DNA from: Verrucomicrobiota bacterium
GTDB lineage: Bacteria; Verrucomicrobiota; Kiritimatiellia; CAIVKH01
DNA: 64,000 bases
Reading direction: 5' to 3'
Assembly (NCBI GenBank): GCA_024233345.1
Contig: JACKPT010000003.1
Location: 1 to 64,000, forward strand
Shown: positions 41,823-51,098 of the stretch, piece after piece
Layout: the number at the start of each line of letters is the position of its first letter
How positions within the stretch are numbered: the stretch's first letter is position 1
Made by a program: the position numbers and the translations under genes
Notes under the pieces: generated by a model
Seen by the model: only the letters and a program-made list of their open reading frames with translations
What the model was told of the DNA's origin: nothing
Databases searched by the model: none

Positions 41823-42977
41823 ATGCCTGAGCGACAGATCATTCAAAAAGCCAAGCGCATCGTCATCAAAATCGGGAGTCGGGTGTTGGTGCAGCGATCC
41901 GGACGGCCGGATACCCGGCGGATGAGAGAACTGGCGGATCAGATCTCCGAGCTGCGTGCGAACGGACTCGAGGTGATTCTGGTTTCCTCCGGCGCGGTCG
42001 GGGCCGGCATGGAAGCGCTCAACATGAAAACCAGGCCCAAGGCTATTCCCGACCTGCAGATGGCGGCGGCGGTCGGACAATCCCGCCTGATGGCGGCTTA
42101 CGATGAACTGTTCGGCCGCCGCGGTATCCGCATCGGGCAGATCCTGCTCACCCATGATGACCTGAAACACCGGGCCCGCCACCTCAATGCCCGCAACACC
42201 ATGCTCAACCTGCTCCGGCACAACATTGTTCCCATCGTCAACGAGAACGATGTGGTGGCGATCGATGAAATCCGGTTTGGCGACAACGACCTGCTGGCAT
42301 CGCTGGTGGCAATCATGATGGATGCGGACCTGATGATCCTGCTGACCACCGTGGATGGATTCCGCATACCTGCGGGAAAGGATGGACGAACCAAACGGGC
42401 GTCCGTACTCCGCGAACTCGACGATGCCCTGCTCCGACACGCGACGGGAAAAGGGGGGGAACTCTCCACCGGCGGGATGGCCAGCAAGTTGAAATCCGCA
42501 GCAATGGCGGTATCCACCGGGATTCCCGTGGTGATCGCCAATGGGCGGGCCCGCAATATTCTACCGAGTGTGATCGACGGCAAAAATACCGGCACCCTGC
42601 TGCTGCCGCCCCACATGGAAGCAGGCGAGGAAATTCCTCATCGCAAGCGGTGGATCGCATTCTTCCACCGCAGCCGCGGCTCCCTCGTCATCGATGATGG
42701 AGCGAGGACCGCCCTGGTCGACAAGGGGCGCAGCCTGCTTCCGATCGGGGTCAGAGAGGTGGAGGGTGAGTTTGAAAAAGGGTCGGTGGTCAATGTACTC
42801 GATACCAGCAGGCAGCTGGTTGCCCGGGGTCTCTCCGCCTACAACAGCCGGGACATGCGCATGATTCAGGGCCATAAAAGCGCGGACATTAAAACCATGC
42901 TGGGGGCTTGCGTCTACGACGAGGTCATTCACCGGGACAACATGGTCATTCTCACCCCCAGGCCTCCCAAATCATGA
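41823..42977 (+). CDS. proB: Glutamate 5-kinase with PUA domain
   Basis: The 384-residue protein starts at ATG 41823 behind a GAGAGGA ribosome site. The amino-acid-kinase domain begins KRIVIKIGSRVLV and has EVILVSSGAVGAGMEAL and PIVNENDVVAIDEIRFGDNDLLA; STGGMASKLKSAAMAV follows. A C-terminal PUA domain (GSLVIDDGARTALVDKGRSLLPIGVREVEGEF) is present, as in the usual bacterial form. It phosphorylates glutamate in the first step of proline synthesis, in the cytoplasm. It overlaps the M48 peptidase gene by ATGA, so both are translated from one message; proA is not adjacent. Confidence 0.95.
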   Translation: MPERQIIQKAKRIVIKIGSRVLVQRSGRPDTRRMRELADQISELRANGLEVILVSSGAVGAGMEALNMKTRPKAIPDLQMAAAVGQSRLMAAYDELFGRRGIRIGQILLTHDDLKHRARHLNARNTMLNLLRHNIVPIVNENDVVAIDEIRFGDNDLLASLVAIMMDADLMILLTTVDGFRIPAGKDGRTKRASVLRELDDALLRHATGKGGELSTGGMASKLKSAAMAVSTGIPVVIANGRARNILPSVIDGKNTGTLLLPPHMEAGEEIPHRKRWIAFFHRSRGSLVIDDGARTALVDKGRSLLPIGVREVEGEFEKGSVVNVLDTSRQLVARGLSAYNSRDMRMIQGHKSADIKTMLGACVYDEVIHRDNMVILTPRPPKS

Positions 42978-43777
42978 ACCGGTTCGGAAAAGCGGTTGTG
43001 CATGCCGGACTTGCCGGGATGCTGGCCATCCTGGCCACCAGTTGCGCGACTGTCCCGGAAACCGGGCGGCGGCAATTGAACCTGATGTCTTCGGGCGAGG
43101 AAATGCAACTGGGGTTTTCCGCGTTTGAGGAAATCAAAGCCAATACGCCCCGCTCAACCGACCGGGCGGCACAAGCGATGGTCGAACAGGTTGGCCAACG
43201 CATTTCCTCTGTGGCCAACCTGCCCGGTGCACAATGGGAATTCATCCTGTTCGAAAGTGAGGAGCCCAATGCCTTCTGCCTCCCCGGCGGAAAAGTCGGG
43301 GTCTATACCGGAATCCTCCCGATCACCCAGGACGAAGCCGGATTGGCCACCGTGATGTCCCACGAAGTCGCCCATGCAGTGGCCCGCCATGGCGCCGAGC
43401 GAATCAGTGAAGCCATGCTGGTGCAACTTGGCGCCGGGGCGCTCGCAATCGGGCTGCACGAGGAAGACGCCACCACCGCCGCCCTGATCTTTGCCGCTTA
43501 TGGCATCGGCACCACCGTGGGGCGCTCCCTTCCCCACAGTCGAAAACAGGAGTCGGAAGCCGATTATATCGGCCTGCTTTACATGGCCCGCTCCGGCTAT
43601 AACCCCGAAGCCGCACTTGGATTCTGGCAGCGGTTCGCCGCGTATAACGATGCCAAAGGCGGAAGCCCGGTCTGGTTTCTGAGCACCCATCCGCTGGACA
43701 AAAAGCGGATCGAACAAATCCGCAAGTGGCTACCCGAAGCAACGCGGGAATACGAGAAGCATTCCGCCCATCCCTGA
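42974..43777 (+). CDS. M48-family metalloprotease lipoprotein (LoiP/BepA-like)
   Basis: ATG 42974 gives a lipoprotein signal (MNRFGKAVVHAGLAGMLAIL then ATSC, Cys24). The peptidase core has the zinc motif HEVAH (130-134, in VMSHEVAHAVARHG) and the downstream third-ligand motif ESEADYIGLLYMARSGYNPEAAL. It is an outer-membrane or periplasmic zinc metalloprotease of the Oma1/LoiP/BepA group that degrades or helps assemble outer-membrane proteins. It is coupled to proB by a 4-base overlap. Length (267 residues) is typical for the lipoprotein members without TPRs. Confidence 0.88.
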   Translation: MNRFGKAVVHAGLAGMLAILATSCATVPETGRRQLNLMSSGEEMQLGFSAFEEIKANTPRSTDRAAQAMVEQVGQRISSVANLPGAQWEFILFESEEPNAFCLPGGKVGVYTGILPITQDEAGLATVMSHEVAHAVARHGAERISEAMLVQLGAGALAIGLHEEDATTAALIFAAYGIGTTVGRSLPHSRKQESEADYIGLLYMARSGYNPEAALGFWQRFAAYNDAKGGSPVWFLSTHPLDKKRIEQIRKWLPEATREYEKHSAHP

Positions 43778-44039
43778 GGCCGCTCTGTCCATGTTCTGAT
43801 CGATAGCCTACACAGGTTTCAGGATATGGGTTTCAGGGTATGGGTTTCAGGTTTCAGGTTTCAGGTTTCAGGTTTCCCGAACACTGAAACCTCAAAGCGG
43901 TCAGCGACAAACGATAGAGCAGTTTAAGAAATGCCGTAGCCGTACAGCGGTTCGCCGGGCAGGCCGGGCGGCCCGTGACAAACCATCCGGCCATAGTTCA
44001 ACTTAAACGGCTCTAGTCGAAAGCACAGTTCAGCGAGCG
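43778..44039. other. Intergenic region with GTTTCAG heptad array and repeat element
   Basis: GTTTCAG occurs at 43816, 43830, 43844, 43851, 43858 and 43865, with GTTTC at 43872, so spacing is always 7 or 14 bases. An inverted CTGAAAC follows at 43884, giving a GGTTTCAG/CTGAAACC stem. At 43936-43959 is a 24-base element that recurs at 50948-50971. No T-run terminator and no gene are evident in these 262 bases. Confidence 0.75.
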
Positions 44040-46532
44040 TCACACTTCTGGTGACTGCTCCTCGGCCGGTTCCACACCCTCGGTGGTCACGGCTTCTTCG
44101 GCCTGGGTCTCTTCATCCTCCGGCTCCACCGGCGAGGCGGAAACCACCCGGTCGCCTTCGGCGAGATTGATCAGTCGAACGCCCTGGGTATTGCGGCTGA
44201 TCACCCGGATATCACCGATACGGATTCGGATCATCTGGCCTTGCTCGGTAATGATCATCAACGCTTCATGATCATGCACGGTGTGAGCACCCACCACGTC
44301 ACCATTTCGCTCCGAGGTCTTGATGCTGATCACCCCTTTGCCGCCGCGATTCTGGACCGGATACTCCTCAAACGCGGTTCGCTTGCCGTAGCCATTTTCG
44401 CAAATCGAGAGCAGAGTGCCACCGGCTTCAACCACCTCGATACTTTCAACCAAATCCTCCCCGACCAGCGAAATCCCCCGCACCCCATAGGTGTCCCGGC
44501 CCTGATTGCGCAACTGGGATTCCTTGAACCGGATGCTCATACCCCGCCGGGTGACCAACATCAGGTTGGCATCACGACCGGTCCGGCGCACCCCGATCAG
44601 GCGGTCGCCCTCGTTAATGGCAATGGCAATGATCCCCTTGGTGCGCTGATTTTTGAATGCAGACAGCGCGGTTTTCTTTACCGTTCCCTTCTGGGTGGCA
44701 AAGACCAGACACTCATCCTCGGCAAAATCCCGCGTGGTGATCAGGGCGGCAATTTTTTCTTCCGGAGCCAATTCCAGCAGGTTGACAATCGCCTTGCCCC
44801 GGGCGATTCGACTGCCCTCGGGAAGCTGATACACTTTCAGCCAGTGCACGCGGCCCGACTGGGTAAAGAACAGGATCGAGTCGTGAAGCGATGCCGAAAA
44901 CACCATCTCCACAAAGTCCTCGTCTTTCATGCCCATTCCGGCCACGCCCTTCCCCCCGCGTTTCTGCTCGCGAAACACATCCATGGGAACGCGCTTGATA
45001 TAGCCGACGTGGCTGATCGTAATCACACACGGCCGGTCGGCGATCAGATCCTCAATGTTGAGTTCCCCTTCATCCGGAACAATCTGGGTCCGGCGCTCGG
45101 AGGCATACAACTTGCGAATCTCCAGCAAATCCTCCTTCATCACCCCATAGATCTTTTCGGGATGCGCCAGCAAGTCCCGCAGGTATTCGATCAACTTCAT
45201 GATCTCCGCATACTCGGCTTCAATCTTGTCCCGCTCCATACCGGTTAACTGGTAGAGGCGCAGGTCCAGAATGGCGTTGGCCTGAATTTCCGAGAACCCG
45301 AATTTTTCCATCAATTGGGCGCGGGCTTCCACCCGATCCTTGGAGGCACGGATGATTTTTACCACGTCATCGAGATGATCGAGGGCGAGCCGGTAGCCTT
45401 CGAGAATATGGGCCCGGGCTTCCGCCTTGGCGAGATCGTGCTTGGTCCGCCGGGTAATCACTTCAAACCGGTGATCAATAAAGCAGGTCAGCAGTTCAAC
45501 CAGGTTCATGACCTTCGGACGCCCGTGGTCAATCGCCAGCATGATCGCACCGAAGGTGGTCTCCAGTTGGGTGTGCCGGAACAGATTGTTCAACAGAACC
45601 CGGGACATCGTCCCCTTCTTGACATCAATGACAATCCGGATGCCCTCCTTGGCCGATTCATCGCGAATATCCGAAATGCCCTCGATCTTCTTCTCCCGTA
45701 CCAGGTCCGCCATCTTCTCGATCAGCGAGGACTTGTTCACGGCATAGGGAATTTCGGTGATGATGATCTGTTCCCGCCCCGTCGCGGTTTCCTCAATCAC
45801 CGCCTGCCCCCGGACCTTGATCAGGCCGCGGCCGGTTTCATACATGGACTGAATCGGACGCACGCCGTGAATGATCCCGGATGTGGGAAAATCGGGCCCC
45901 TTTACAAACTGGCAAAGATCCGCCACCGTTGCGTCCTTGTTCTCGATGAGGTGCACAGTCGCATCAATGATTTCCCCCAGGTTGTGCGGGGGAATGTTGG
46001 TGGCCATCCCGACGGCAATCCCGGTACTGCCATTCACCAGCAGGTTGGGGATCCGTGCGGGCAGCACCTTGGGTTCCTGAAGCGAACCATCAAAATTTTC
46101 CTGCATATCGACGGTGCTCTTGTCGATATCAGCCAACAACTCCTCGGCCAACCGTTGGAGTTTACACTCGGTGTACCGGTAGGCTGCGGGGGGATCGCCA
46201 TCGATGCTGCCGAAATTTCCCTGCCCGTGAATCAGCGGTTCCCGCATGGAAAAATCCTGGGCCATGCGCACGAGGGTGTCGTACACCGCCTGGTCCCCAT
46301 GGGGATGGTAGTTGCCAATAACCTCTCCGACCACCTTGGCGCACTTGACGTAGGCCTTGGCATGGGTCCAGCCCCGTTCTTTCATCGCGAACAGGATGCG
46401 GCGGTTGCCGGGCTTCAAGCCATCGCGGGCATCCGGCAGGGCGCGCCCGATAATCACCGACATCGAGTAGTCGATGTAGGCCCGCTGCATTTCTTCTTCA
46501 ATGTTGATCGAGTCAATTCGTTCCGTTGTCAC
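44040..46532 (-). CDS. gyrA: DNA gyrase subunit A
   Basis: The 830-residue protein carries the winged-helix/tower domain with the catalytic tyrosine at Y120 (AAYRYTECKL). The quinolone-determining stretch HPHGDQAVYDTLVRM has Gln81 where E. coli has Ser83, with the acidic residue of position 87 kept as Asp85. The C-terminal half holds beta-pinwheel blades with a GyrA box (EQKRGGKGVAGM). The acidic tail (EEQSPEV...) is usual. With GyrB it makes the A2B2 enzyme that introduces negative supercoils with ATP. It follows gyrB by 48 bases in one operon, on the minus strand. Confidence 0.97.
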   Translation of the reverse strand: MTTERIDSINIEEEMQRAYIDYSMSVIIGRALPDARDGLKPGNRRILFAMKERGWTHAKAYVKCAKVVGEVIGNYHPHGDQAVYDTLVRMAQDFSMREPLIHGQGNFGSIDGDPPAAYRYTECKLQRLAEELLADIDKSTVDMQENFDGSLQEPKVLPARIPNLLVNGSTGIAVGMATNIPPHNLGEIIDATVHLIENKDATVADLCQFVKGPDFPTSGIIHGVRPIQSMYETGRGLIKVRGQAVIEETATGREQIIITEIPYAVNKSSLIEKMADLVREKKIEGISDIRDESAKEGIRIVIDVKKGTMSRVLLNNLFRHTQLETTFGAIMLAIDHGRPKVMNLVELLTCFIDHRFEVITRRTKHDLAKAEARAHILEGYRLALDHLDDVVKIIRASKDRVEARAQLMEKFGFSEIQANAILDLRLYQLTGMERDKIEAEYAEIMKLIEYLRDLLAHPEKIYGVMKEDLLEIRKLYASERRTQIVPDEGELNIEDLIADRPCVITISHVGYIKRVPMDVFREQKRGGKGVAGMGMKDEDFVEMVFSASLHDSILFFTQSGRVHWLKVYQLPEGSRIARGKAIVNLLELAPEEKIAALITTRDFAEDECLVFATQKGTVKKTALSAFKNQRTKGIIAIAINEGDRLIGVRRTGRDANLMLVTRRGMSIRFKESQLRNQGRDTYGVRGISLVGEDLVESIEVVEAGGTLLSICENGYGKRTAFEEYPVQNRGGKGVISIKTSERNGDVVGAHTVHDHEALMIITEQGQMIRIRIGDIRVISRNTQGVRLINLAEGDRVVSASPVEPEDEETQAEEAVTTEGVEPAEEQSPEV

Positions 46533-46580
46533 AAGGCATCTCCTGCGGGACGGCCAGTCTGCCGTTGCCCGTCGTTCACA

Positions 46581-49082
46581 TTAAACATCCAGGTTGATCA
46601 CATTCAGCGCATTGGCTTCGATAAAGGCGCGCCGGGGCTCCACTTCATCCCCCATCAGCACGGTAAAGATTTCGTCAGCCTTCACCGCATCCTCCTGAGT
46701 CACCAGCAACAATTTGCGGTGCGCGGGATTCATGGTGGTTTCCCAAAGCTGCTCCGGGTTCATTTCTCCCAATCCCTTGTATCGCTGAATATCGACATTC
46801 TTCCGGCCCTGCTCCCGGACCTGTTCCAGCAGGTCGGGCAAGGATCGAACCGGGGTCTCCCGGCCATTCCCATCGTCCAGAACGAAGATCGGTTTTTCCG
46901 AGGGCAGCAATTGATTGAGTTGGAAACCCTGGGCTTCCAACCCCGCCGCCAGCCGGGCCATCTCGTTGGCCGCAAACAACTCGATCCAGCGCACTCCGGA
47001 ACTGCGCGGGGTGGACTCACTGGGCGAGTCGGTCACAATCTCCAGTCCGGCTTCCCGCTCCATTTCCTCACACAGGGCATGCAGTTCAGCTTCGCTAAAA
47101 ACAAACCGCTCTTGGTCCCCCGTGGCCGCCGGCACCGTGACCTTGTATTGGGCAAAGGCGCCTTCCGGGGAACGGTGACGTAGATACTCCAGGAGATCGG
47201 TCTGTTTCCGCAGCAGGCGGCCGGACAACTGCTCAACCTCGACCAGCAAGGACAGCAATTCTTTCAGGGTTTCCTTTTCCAGCCGGAGCTCTCCATCCAG
47301 GGATTTGACCTTAACATCATCGATGGCCAGGTTGAGCAGGATCTGATTCAACTGCGCCTCGCTCTCCACATATTCCTCGCGATTCTTCCGCTTCAGGCGG
47401 TACAGCGGCGGCTGGGCGATGTAGATATATCCCCGCTCCAGCAACTCCGGCATCTTGCGGAAAAAGAAGGTCAACAACAGGGTCCGGATGTGGGATCCGT
47501 CAACATCGGCGTCGGTCATGATGATGATCTTGTGATACCGGACCTTGCCAATATTGAAATCCTCCCGACCGAATCCGGTGCCAAGCGCGGTAATCATGGT
47601 CCTGATTTCATTGTTATTGAGCATCTTGTCGTCGCGGGCCTTCTCGACATTGAGCACTTTTCCGCGCAGCGGAAGGACGGCCTGGAAATTTCGGTCCCGG
47701 CCCTGCTTCGCCGAACCGCCGGCGCTGTCCCCCTCGACGATGAACAGCTCGGATTTCGCGGGATCCCGCTCGGTACAATCCGCGAGCTTACCGGGCAAGG
47801 CGTTGCCCTCAAGGGCTCCTTTGCGGCGGGTCAGGTCCCGTGCCTTGCGGGCGGCTTCCCGGGCCCGGGCCGCCAGGACCGACTTTTCCACGACCTTCCG
47901 GGCAATGCCCGGGGTCTCTTCAAACAGAATGCCCAGTTCCTCATTGACCACCTGCTCGACAATGCCCTGCACCTCGCTGTTGCCCAGCTTGGTCTTGGTT
48001 TGCCCTTCAAACTGGGGATCCGGCACCTTGACACTGACCACGGCAGTCAGGCCTTCGCGGATGTCATCGCCGCTCATCGCATCCTGACCCTCTTTGATCA
48101 GCTTGTTGGCTTTGGCATAGGCGTTGACGGTGCGGGTCAGGGCCGACCGGAAACCGCTGAGATGGGAACCGCCCTCGATGGTATTGATGTTGTTGGCGAA
48201 CGAAAAAATATTCTCGTTGTAGGACTCGCTGTACTGCATCGCGATTTCCACCGTGATGCCCTCCCGCTCCTTCTCCAGGTAAATGACCTCGGGATGAAGG
48301 GGGTTCTTATTCTTGTTCAGGTGCTTGACGAATTCGGCGATCCCGCCTTCGTACCGGAAAACCTCATCGCGGGCCGGCTCTTCCTGCTTCAGCTTGATCT
48401 CAATGCCTTTGTTCAGGAACGCGAGTTCCCGCAGGCGGTTTGCGAGGATGTCCCAACTGAACTCCCGGGTGGAAAAGATCTGGTCATCCGGCATGAAGGT
48501 GATCTTGGTGCCGGTACCCTGGGTTTTCCCGATCGTCACCAGTTTCGTGACCGGATCTCCCCGCTCGAACTTTTGGTGGTGAACCTGGCCATCCCGGCGG
48601 ACCTCAACCTCCAGCCATTCGCTCAGTGCATTGACACAGGAAACCCCCACCCCGTGCAAACCGCCGGAAACCTTGTAGGAATTGTGGTCAAACTTACCGC
48701 CCGCGTGCAGCACAGTCAGGACCACTTCCACCGCCGGGCGCTTTTCGGTCTCGTGCATGTCCACCGGAATTCCGCGCCCATCGTCATTGACGGTGACCGA
48801 GCCCGCAGCATTGATCGAAACTTCGATGTGGCTACAGTGGCCGGCGAGGGCTTCGTCGATACTGTTGTCGACCACTTCATAGACCAGATGATGAAGCCCC
48901 CGGACCCCGGTATCACCAATATACATGGCCGGCCGCTTGCGAACCGCCTCCAGTCCGTCGAGAACGGTAATATTGCTCGCGCCGTAGGCCGCTGGGTCAA
49001 CCCCGGAAGGCGGCAACCTTACCCCTTCTCCATCAATCACTTGCGACTCATCCATTACGCCATCATTGGTTTGTTCTGTCAT
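46581..49082 (-). CDS. gyrB: DNA gyrase subunit B
   Basis: From ATG 49082 (AAGGA 9 bases before it) the protein has 833 residues; the longer frame adds 55 residues with no family match. The ATPase domain has RKRPAMYIGDTGVRGLHHLVYEVVDNSIDEA and GRGIPVDMHETEKRPAVEVVLTVLHAGGKFD. The TOPRIM domain has EGDSAGGSAKQGRDRNFQA and TDADVDGSHIRTLLLTFF, and the C-terminal motif RYKGLGEMNPEQLWETTMNP is intact. A stretch between the TOPRIM and C-terminal parts is longer than in E. coli. It supplies ATP energy for gyrase. Confidence 0.97.
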   Translation of the reverse strand: MTEQTNDGVMDESQVIDGEGVRLPPSGVDPAAYGASNITVLDGLEAVRKRPAMYIGDTGVRGLHHLVYEVVDNSIDEALAGHCSHIEVSINAAGSVTVNDDGRGIPVDMHETEKRPAVEVVLTVLHAGGKFDHNSYKVSGGLHGVGVSCVNALSEWLEVEVRRDGQVHHQKFERGDPVTKLVTIGKTQGTGTKITFMPDDQIFSTREFSWDILANRLRELAFLNKGIEIKLKQEEPARDEVFRYEGGIAEFVKHLNKNKNPLHPEVIYLEKEREGITVEIAMQYSESYNENIFSFANNINTIEGGSHLSGFRSALTRTVNAYAKANKLIKEGQDAMSGDDIREGLTAVVSVKVPDPQFEGQTKTKLGNSEVQGIVEQVVNEELGILFEETPGIARKVVEKSVLAARAREAARKARDLTRRKGALEGNALPGKLADCTERDPAKSELFIVEGDSAGGSAKQGRDRNFQAVLPLRGKVLNVEKARDDKMLNNNEIRTMITALGTGFGREDFNIGKVRYHKIIIMTDADVDGSHIRTLLLTFFFRKMPELLERGYIYIAQPPLYRLKRKNREEYVESEAQLNQILLNLAIDDVKVKSLDGELRLEKETLKELLSLLVEVEQLSGRLLRKQTDLLEYLRHRSPEGAFAQYKVTVPAATGDQERFVFSEAELHALCEEMEREAGLEIVTDSPSESTPRSSGVRWIELFAANEMARLAAGLEAQGFQLNQLLPSEKPIFVLDDGNGRETPVRSLPDLLEQVREQGRKNVDIQRYKGLGEMNPEQLWETTMNPAHRKLLLVTQEDAVKADEIFTVLMGDEVEPRRAFIEANALNVINLDV

Positions 49083-49264
49083 GCTGTTTTGTCCTTGCTG
49101 CGAAAGGGAACAGGATACCAGAAAATGGCCTTGAAACGCAATGCAGGAAATGGGTTTTCTGCCGTCTGAAATCCGTCGGATTTCACCGGGTTTTCCAGTG
49201 CAAATCCGGGGCGGTGATGCGCGAAATCTTGAGCTGTCGCCGATCACCCTTTACTGTGACCGGC

Positions 49265-50917
49265 ATGAAGCCGTGGCAGCACCTTCTCCCTCTGTTCGTG
49301 ATTGCCCTGGCCGTTTGCCTGCGGCTTTCCGCCTGGCATGATTTCCGGGCCAGCGCATTGTTTTGGGTGGGGGACGGGGGTCATGACCGAACCCTCTATC
49401 ATCAAGCGGCCATCTCCGTCGCCGGGGGCGAGATCCTGCCGGAAACCGCATTCCGATTTCTACCCCTGTACCCCTGGTTGCTGGGTGGACTGTACGCCGC
49501 CTGCGGCCCGCATCTCTCCCTGGCCGGGTGGTTGGGCATGGGTCTCGATCTCGCGACGCTCTGGTTGCTCATGGTGCTGGCAAGGCGCAGTGGAGCGACC
49601 CGTGCGATGGCTGCGATGGCCGGCCTGATCTATGCGGCTTATCCCCTGGCCACCCTGTACAGCCTGGTCACCATGCCCAATAGCCTGAATGCCCTGATGA
49701 TCATCCTCCTTGTCCTGTCTTTTCGCGCAGCGTCGCCGTTTCGTCCGCTAGCCGGCCTGGGCGTTGGCTTGCTGGCCGGCCTGGCCTCATTGGGATTTGC
49801 CGGAGCGATCCCCATGACCCTGGCCGGGCTGGTCGTGGTCTTGCTCCAGGAAAAGCGCTCCGCTCTCGCGGGTGTGGCGATCAGCCTGCTCGCCCTGTCA
49901 GTGGTCCTCCTCCCGGTGGCGCTACACAATGCCCGGGTTGAGGGCCAGTGGACGGGCCTGACCACCCACAGCGGGTTCAACCTGTATCTGGGCAACCATG
50001 AAAAAGCCACCGGGTATCCAGTCCGGGTTCTCGATTTCCGAATGTCGGCGAGCGATCTCCTGGATGATGCCCACACCCATGCCGAAACCATGGCGGGACA
50101 ACACCTGTCCGGGGCGGAAAGTTCACGGTGGTGGCGGGACCAGGCCCGGGCCTTCTGGCGCAACCATCCGTTCACCGCCACCATGCTGACCGCCAAAAAA
50201 GGTTTGCTCTTCTGGAATCACCGCGATGTGGACGACCTTCGCCTGGTCGAGCAGTTCCGGCTGCTCACCGGAAGGTTCCCAATACCTCCATGGCCGGACT
50301 TTCTGCCGATTGGCCTGCTCGGACTGATCGGCCTGTCCCTCGTGCGGAACGAGAACCGGATGCGCGTGATGGTGCTGGCCGGCATGCTCGGCCTGATCCT
50401 GTTTTTTATCACCGCCCGGTATCGCCTGACGTTTGCCCCGGTTTTGCTGGCAATGGGAGCGGCGGCGGTCAGCCAACGGATGGCCGCTCGGCAGTATCGC
50501 AGCCTTGCCGTCTGTACCGTACTGGCCGCCCTGGTGGCCTGGCTGCCCTTCACCATCCCCAGTCAGGCCTCCGTGGATGCGTACAATGCCTCGCTGCAGC
50601 TTCTTCAACAAAACCAACTGGAGGCGGCCGAAGCCATCCTGGCTCCGGCCCTCAGCGCGGATCCGGACAATCCGAACTTGAACCATGCCCTGGGGAGCCT
50701 GCGCTTTCAGCAGGAACGTTACACCGAAGCGGCCGCAGCCTTTCAACGCTGCGCCGACCGGGAGCCCAATCACCCCAATGCTCGGTTCAATCAGGGGTTG
50801 AGCCTGGCGCGGGCGGGGTTGCTCTGCGAGGGCCTGGCCGCGCTGAGGGCCATCCCCAACCCATCCGACAAGGAGGCCGACTTGCTCGAAGCGCTGGCCC
50901 AACACTGTGACGGATGA
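49265..50917 (+). CDS. GT39/PMT-like membrane protein with C-terminal TPRs
   Basis: The ATG at 49265 is used because it starts a hydrophobic helix (PWQHLLPLFVIALAVCLRL); a GTG at 49214 would add 17 residues. The 550-residue protein has about ten membrane spans and a PMT_2-type first loop with GDGGHDRTLYHQAAISVAGG. The last about 90 residues are soluble TPR units (SLQLLQQNQLEAAEAILAPALSADPDNPNL, then FQQERYTEAAAAFQRCADREPNH). It probably transfers a sugar from a polyprenyl carrier on the periplasmic face, with the TPRs binding a partner. It diverges from gyrB, with no functional link visible. Confidence 0.75.
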   Translation: MKPWQHLLPLFVIALAVCLRLSAWHDFRASALFWVGDGGHDRTLYHQAAISVAGGEILPETAFRFLPLYPWLLGGLYAACGPHLSLAGWLGMGLDLATLWLLMVLARRSGATRAMAAMAGLIYAAYPLATLYSLVTMPNSLNALMIILLVLSFRAASPFRPLAGLGVGLLAGLASLGFAGAIPMTLAGLVVVLLQEKRSALAGVAISLLALSVVLLPVALHNARVEGQWTGLTTHSGFNLYLGNHEKATGYPVRVLDFRMSASDLLDDAHTHAETMAGQHLSGAESSRWWRDQARAFWRNHPFTATMLTAKKGLLFWNHRDVDDLRLVEQFRLLTGRFPIPPWPDFLPIGLLGLIGLSLVRNENRMRVMVLAGMLGLILFFITARYRLTFAPVLLAMGAAAVSQRMAARQYRSLAVCTVLAALVAWLPFTIPSQASVDAYNASLQLLQQNQLEAAEAILAPALSADPDNPNLNHALGSLRFQQERYTEAAAAFQRCADREPNHPNARFNQGLSLARAGLLCEGLAALRAIPNPSDKEADLLEALAQHCDG

Positions 50918-50947
50918 TAGAGAAAGTCCTCCGGTTTAACCATGCCG

Positions 50948-51003
50948 GTAGCCGCACCGCAGTTCGCCGGGTCTGCCCGGCCAGGGACAGCGAACCCTAC
51001 CCA
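50948..51003. repeat. Dispersed intergenic repeat element
   Basis: The 24 bases at 50948-50971 match the element at 43936-43959 at 21 of 24 positions. The 18 bases at 50986-51003 are an exact inverted copy of 35720-35737. The two halves are therefore modules of an intergenic repeat family of this genome. Confidence 0.7.
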
Positions 51004-51043
51004 TGACACCCAGGTATCCCAAACATCGCAGGGGCCAGGACAC

Positions 51044-51074
51044 AAAAAAGCGGCCGCCCCGAAGGACGGCCGCC
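51044..51074 (-). terminator. Rho-independent terminator of the GH13 gene
   Basis: Read on the minus strand, the stem GCGGCCGTCC and its complement GGGCGGCCGC enclose a TTCG loop and end in six T bases (plus strand AAAAAA at 51044-51049). It is 25 bases downstream of the GH13 stop, an almost ideal intrinsic terminator. Confidence 0.9.
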
Positions 51075-51098
51075 GGCATCATGAAAGAGACTGCCTGA

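Noticed and set aside
45315..49169. Long plus-strand frames (622 and 559 codons) opposite gyrA and gyrB
   Set aside because: Shadows of highly conserved gyrase genes; composition is His/Gly/Gln-rich and domain-free.
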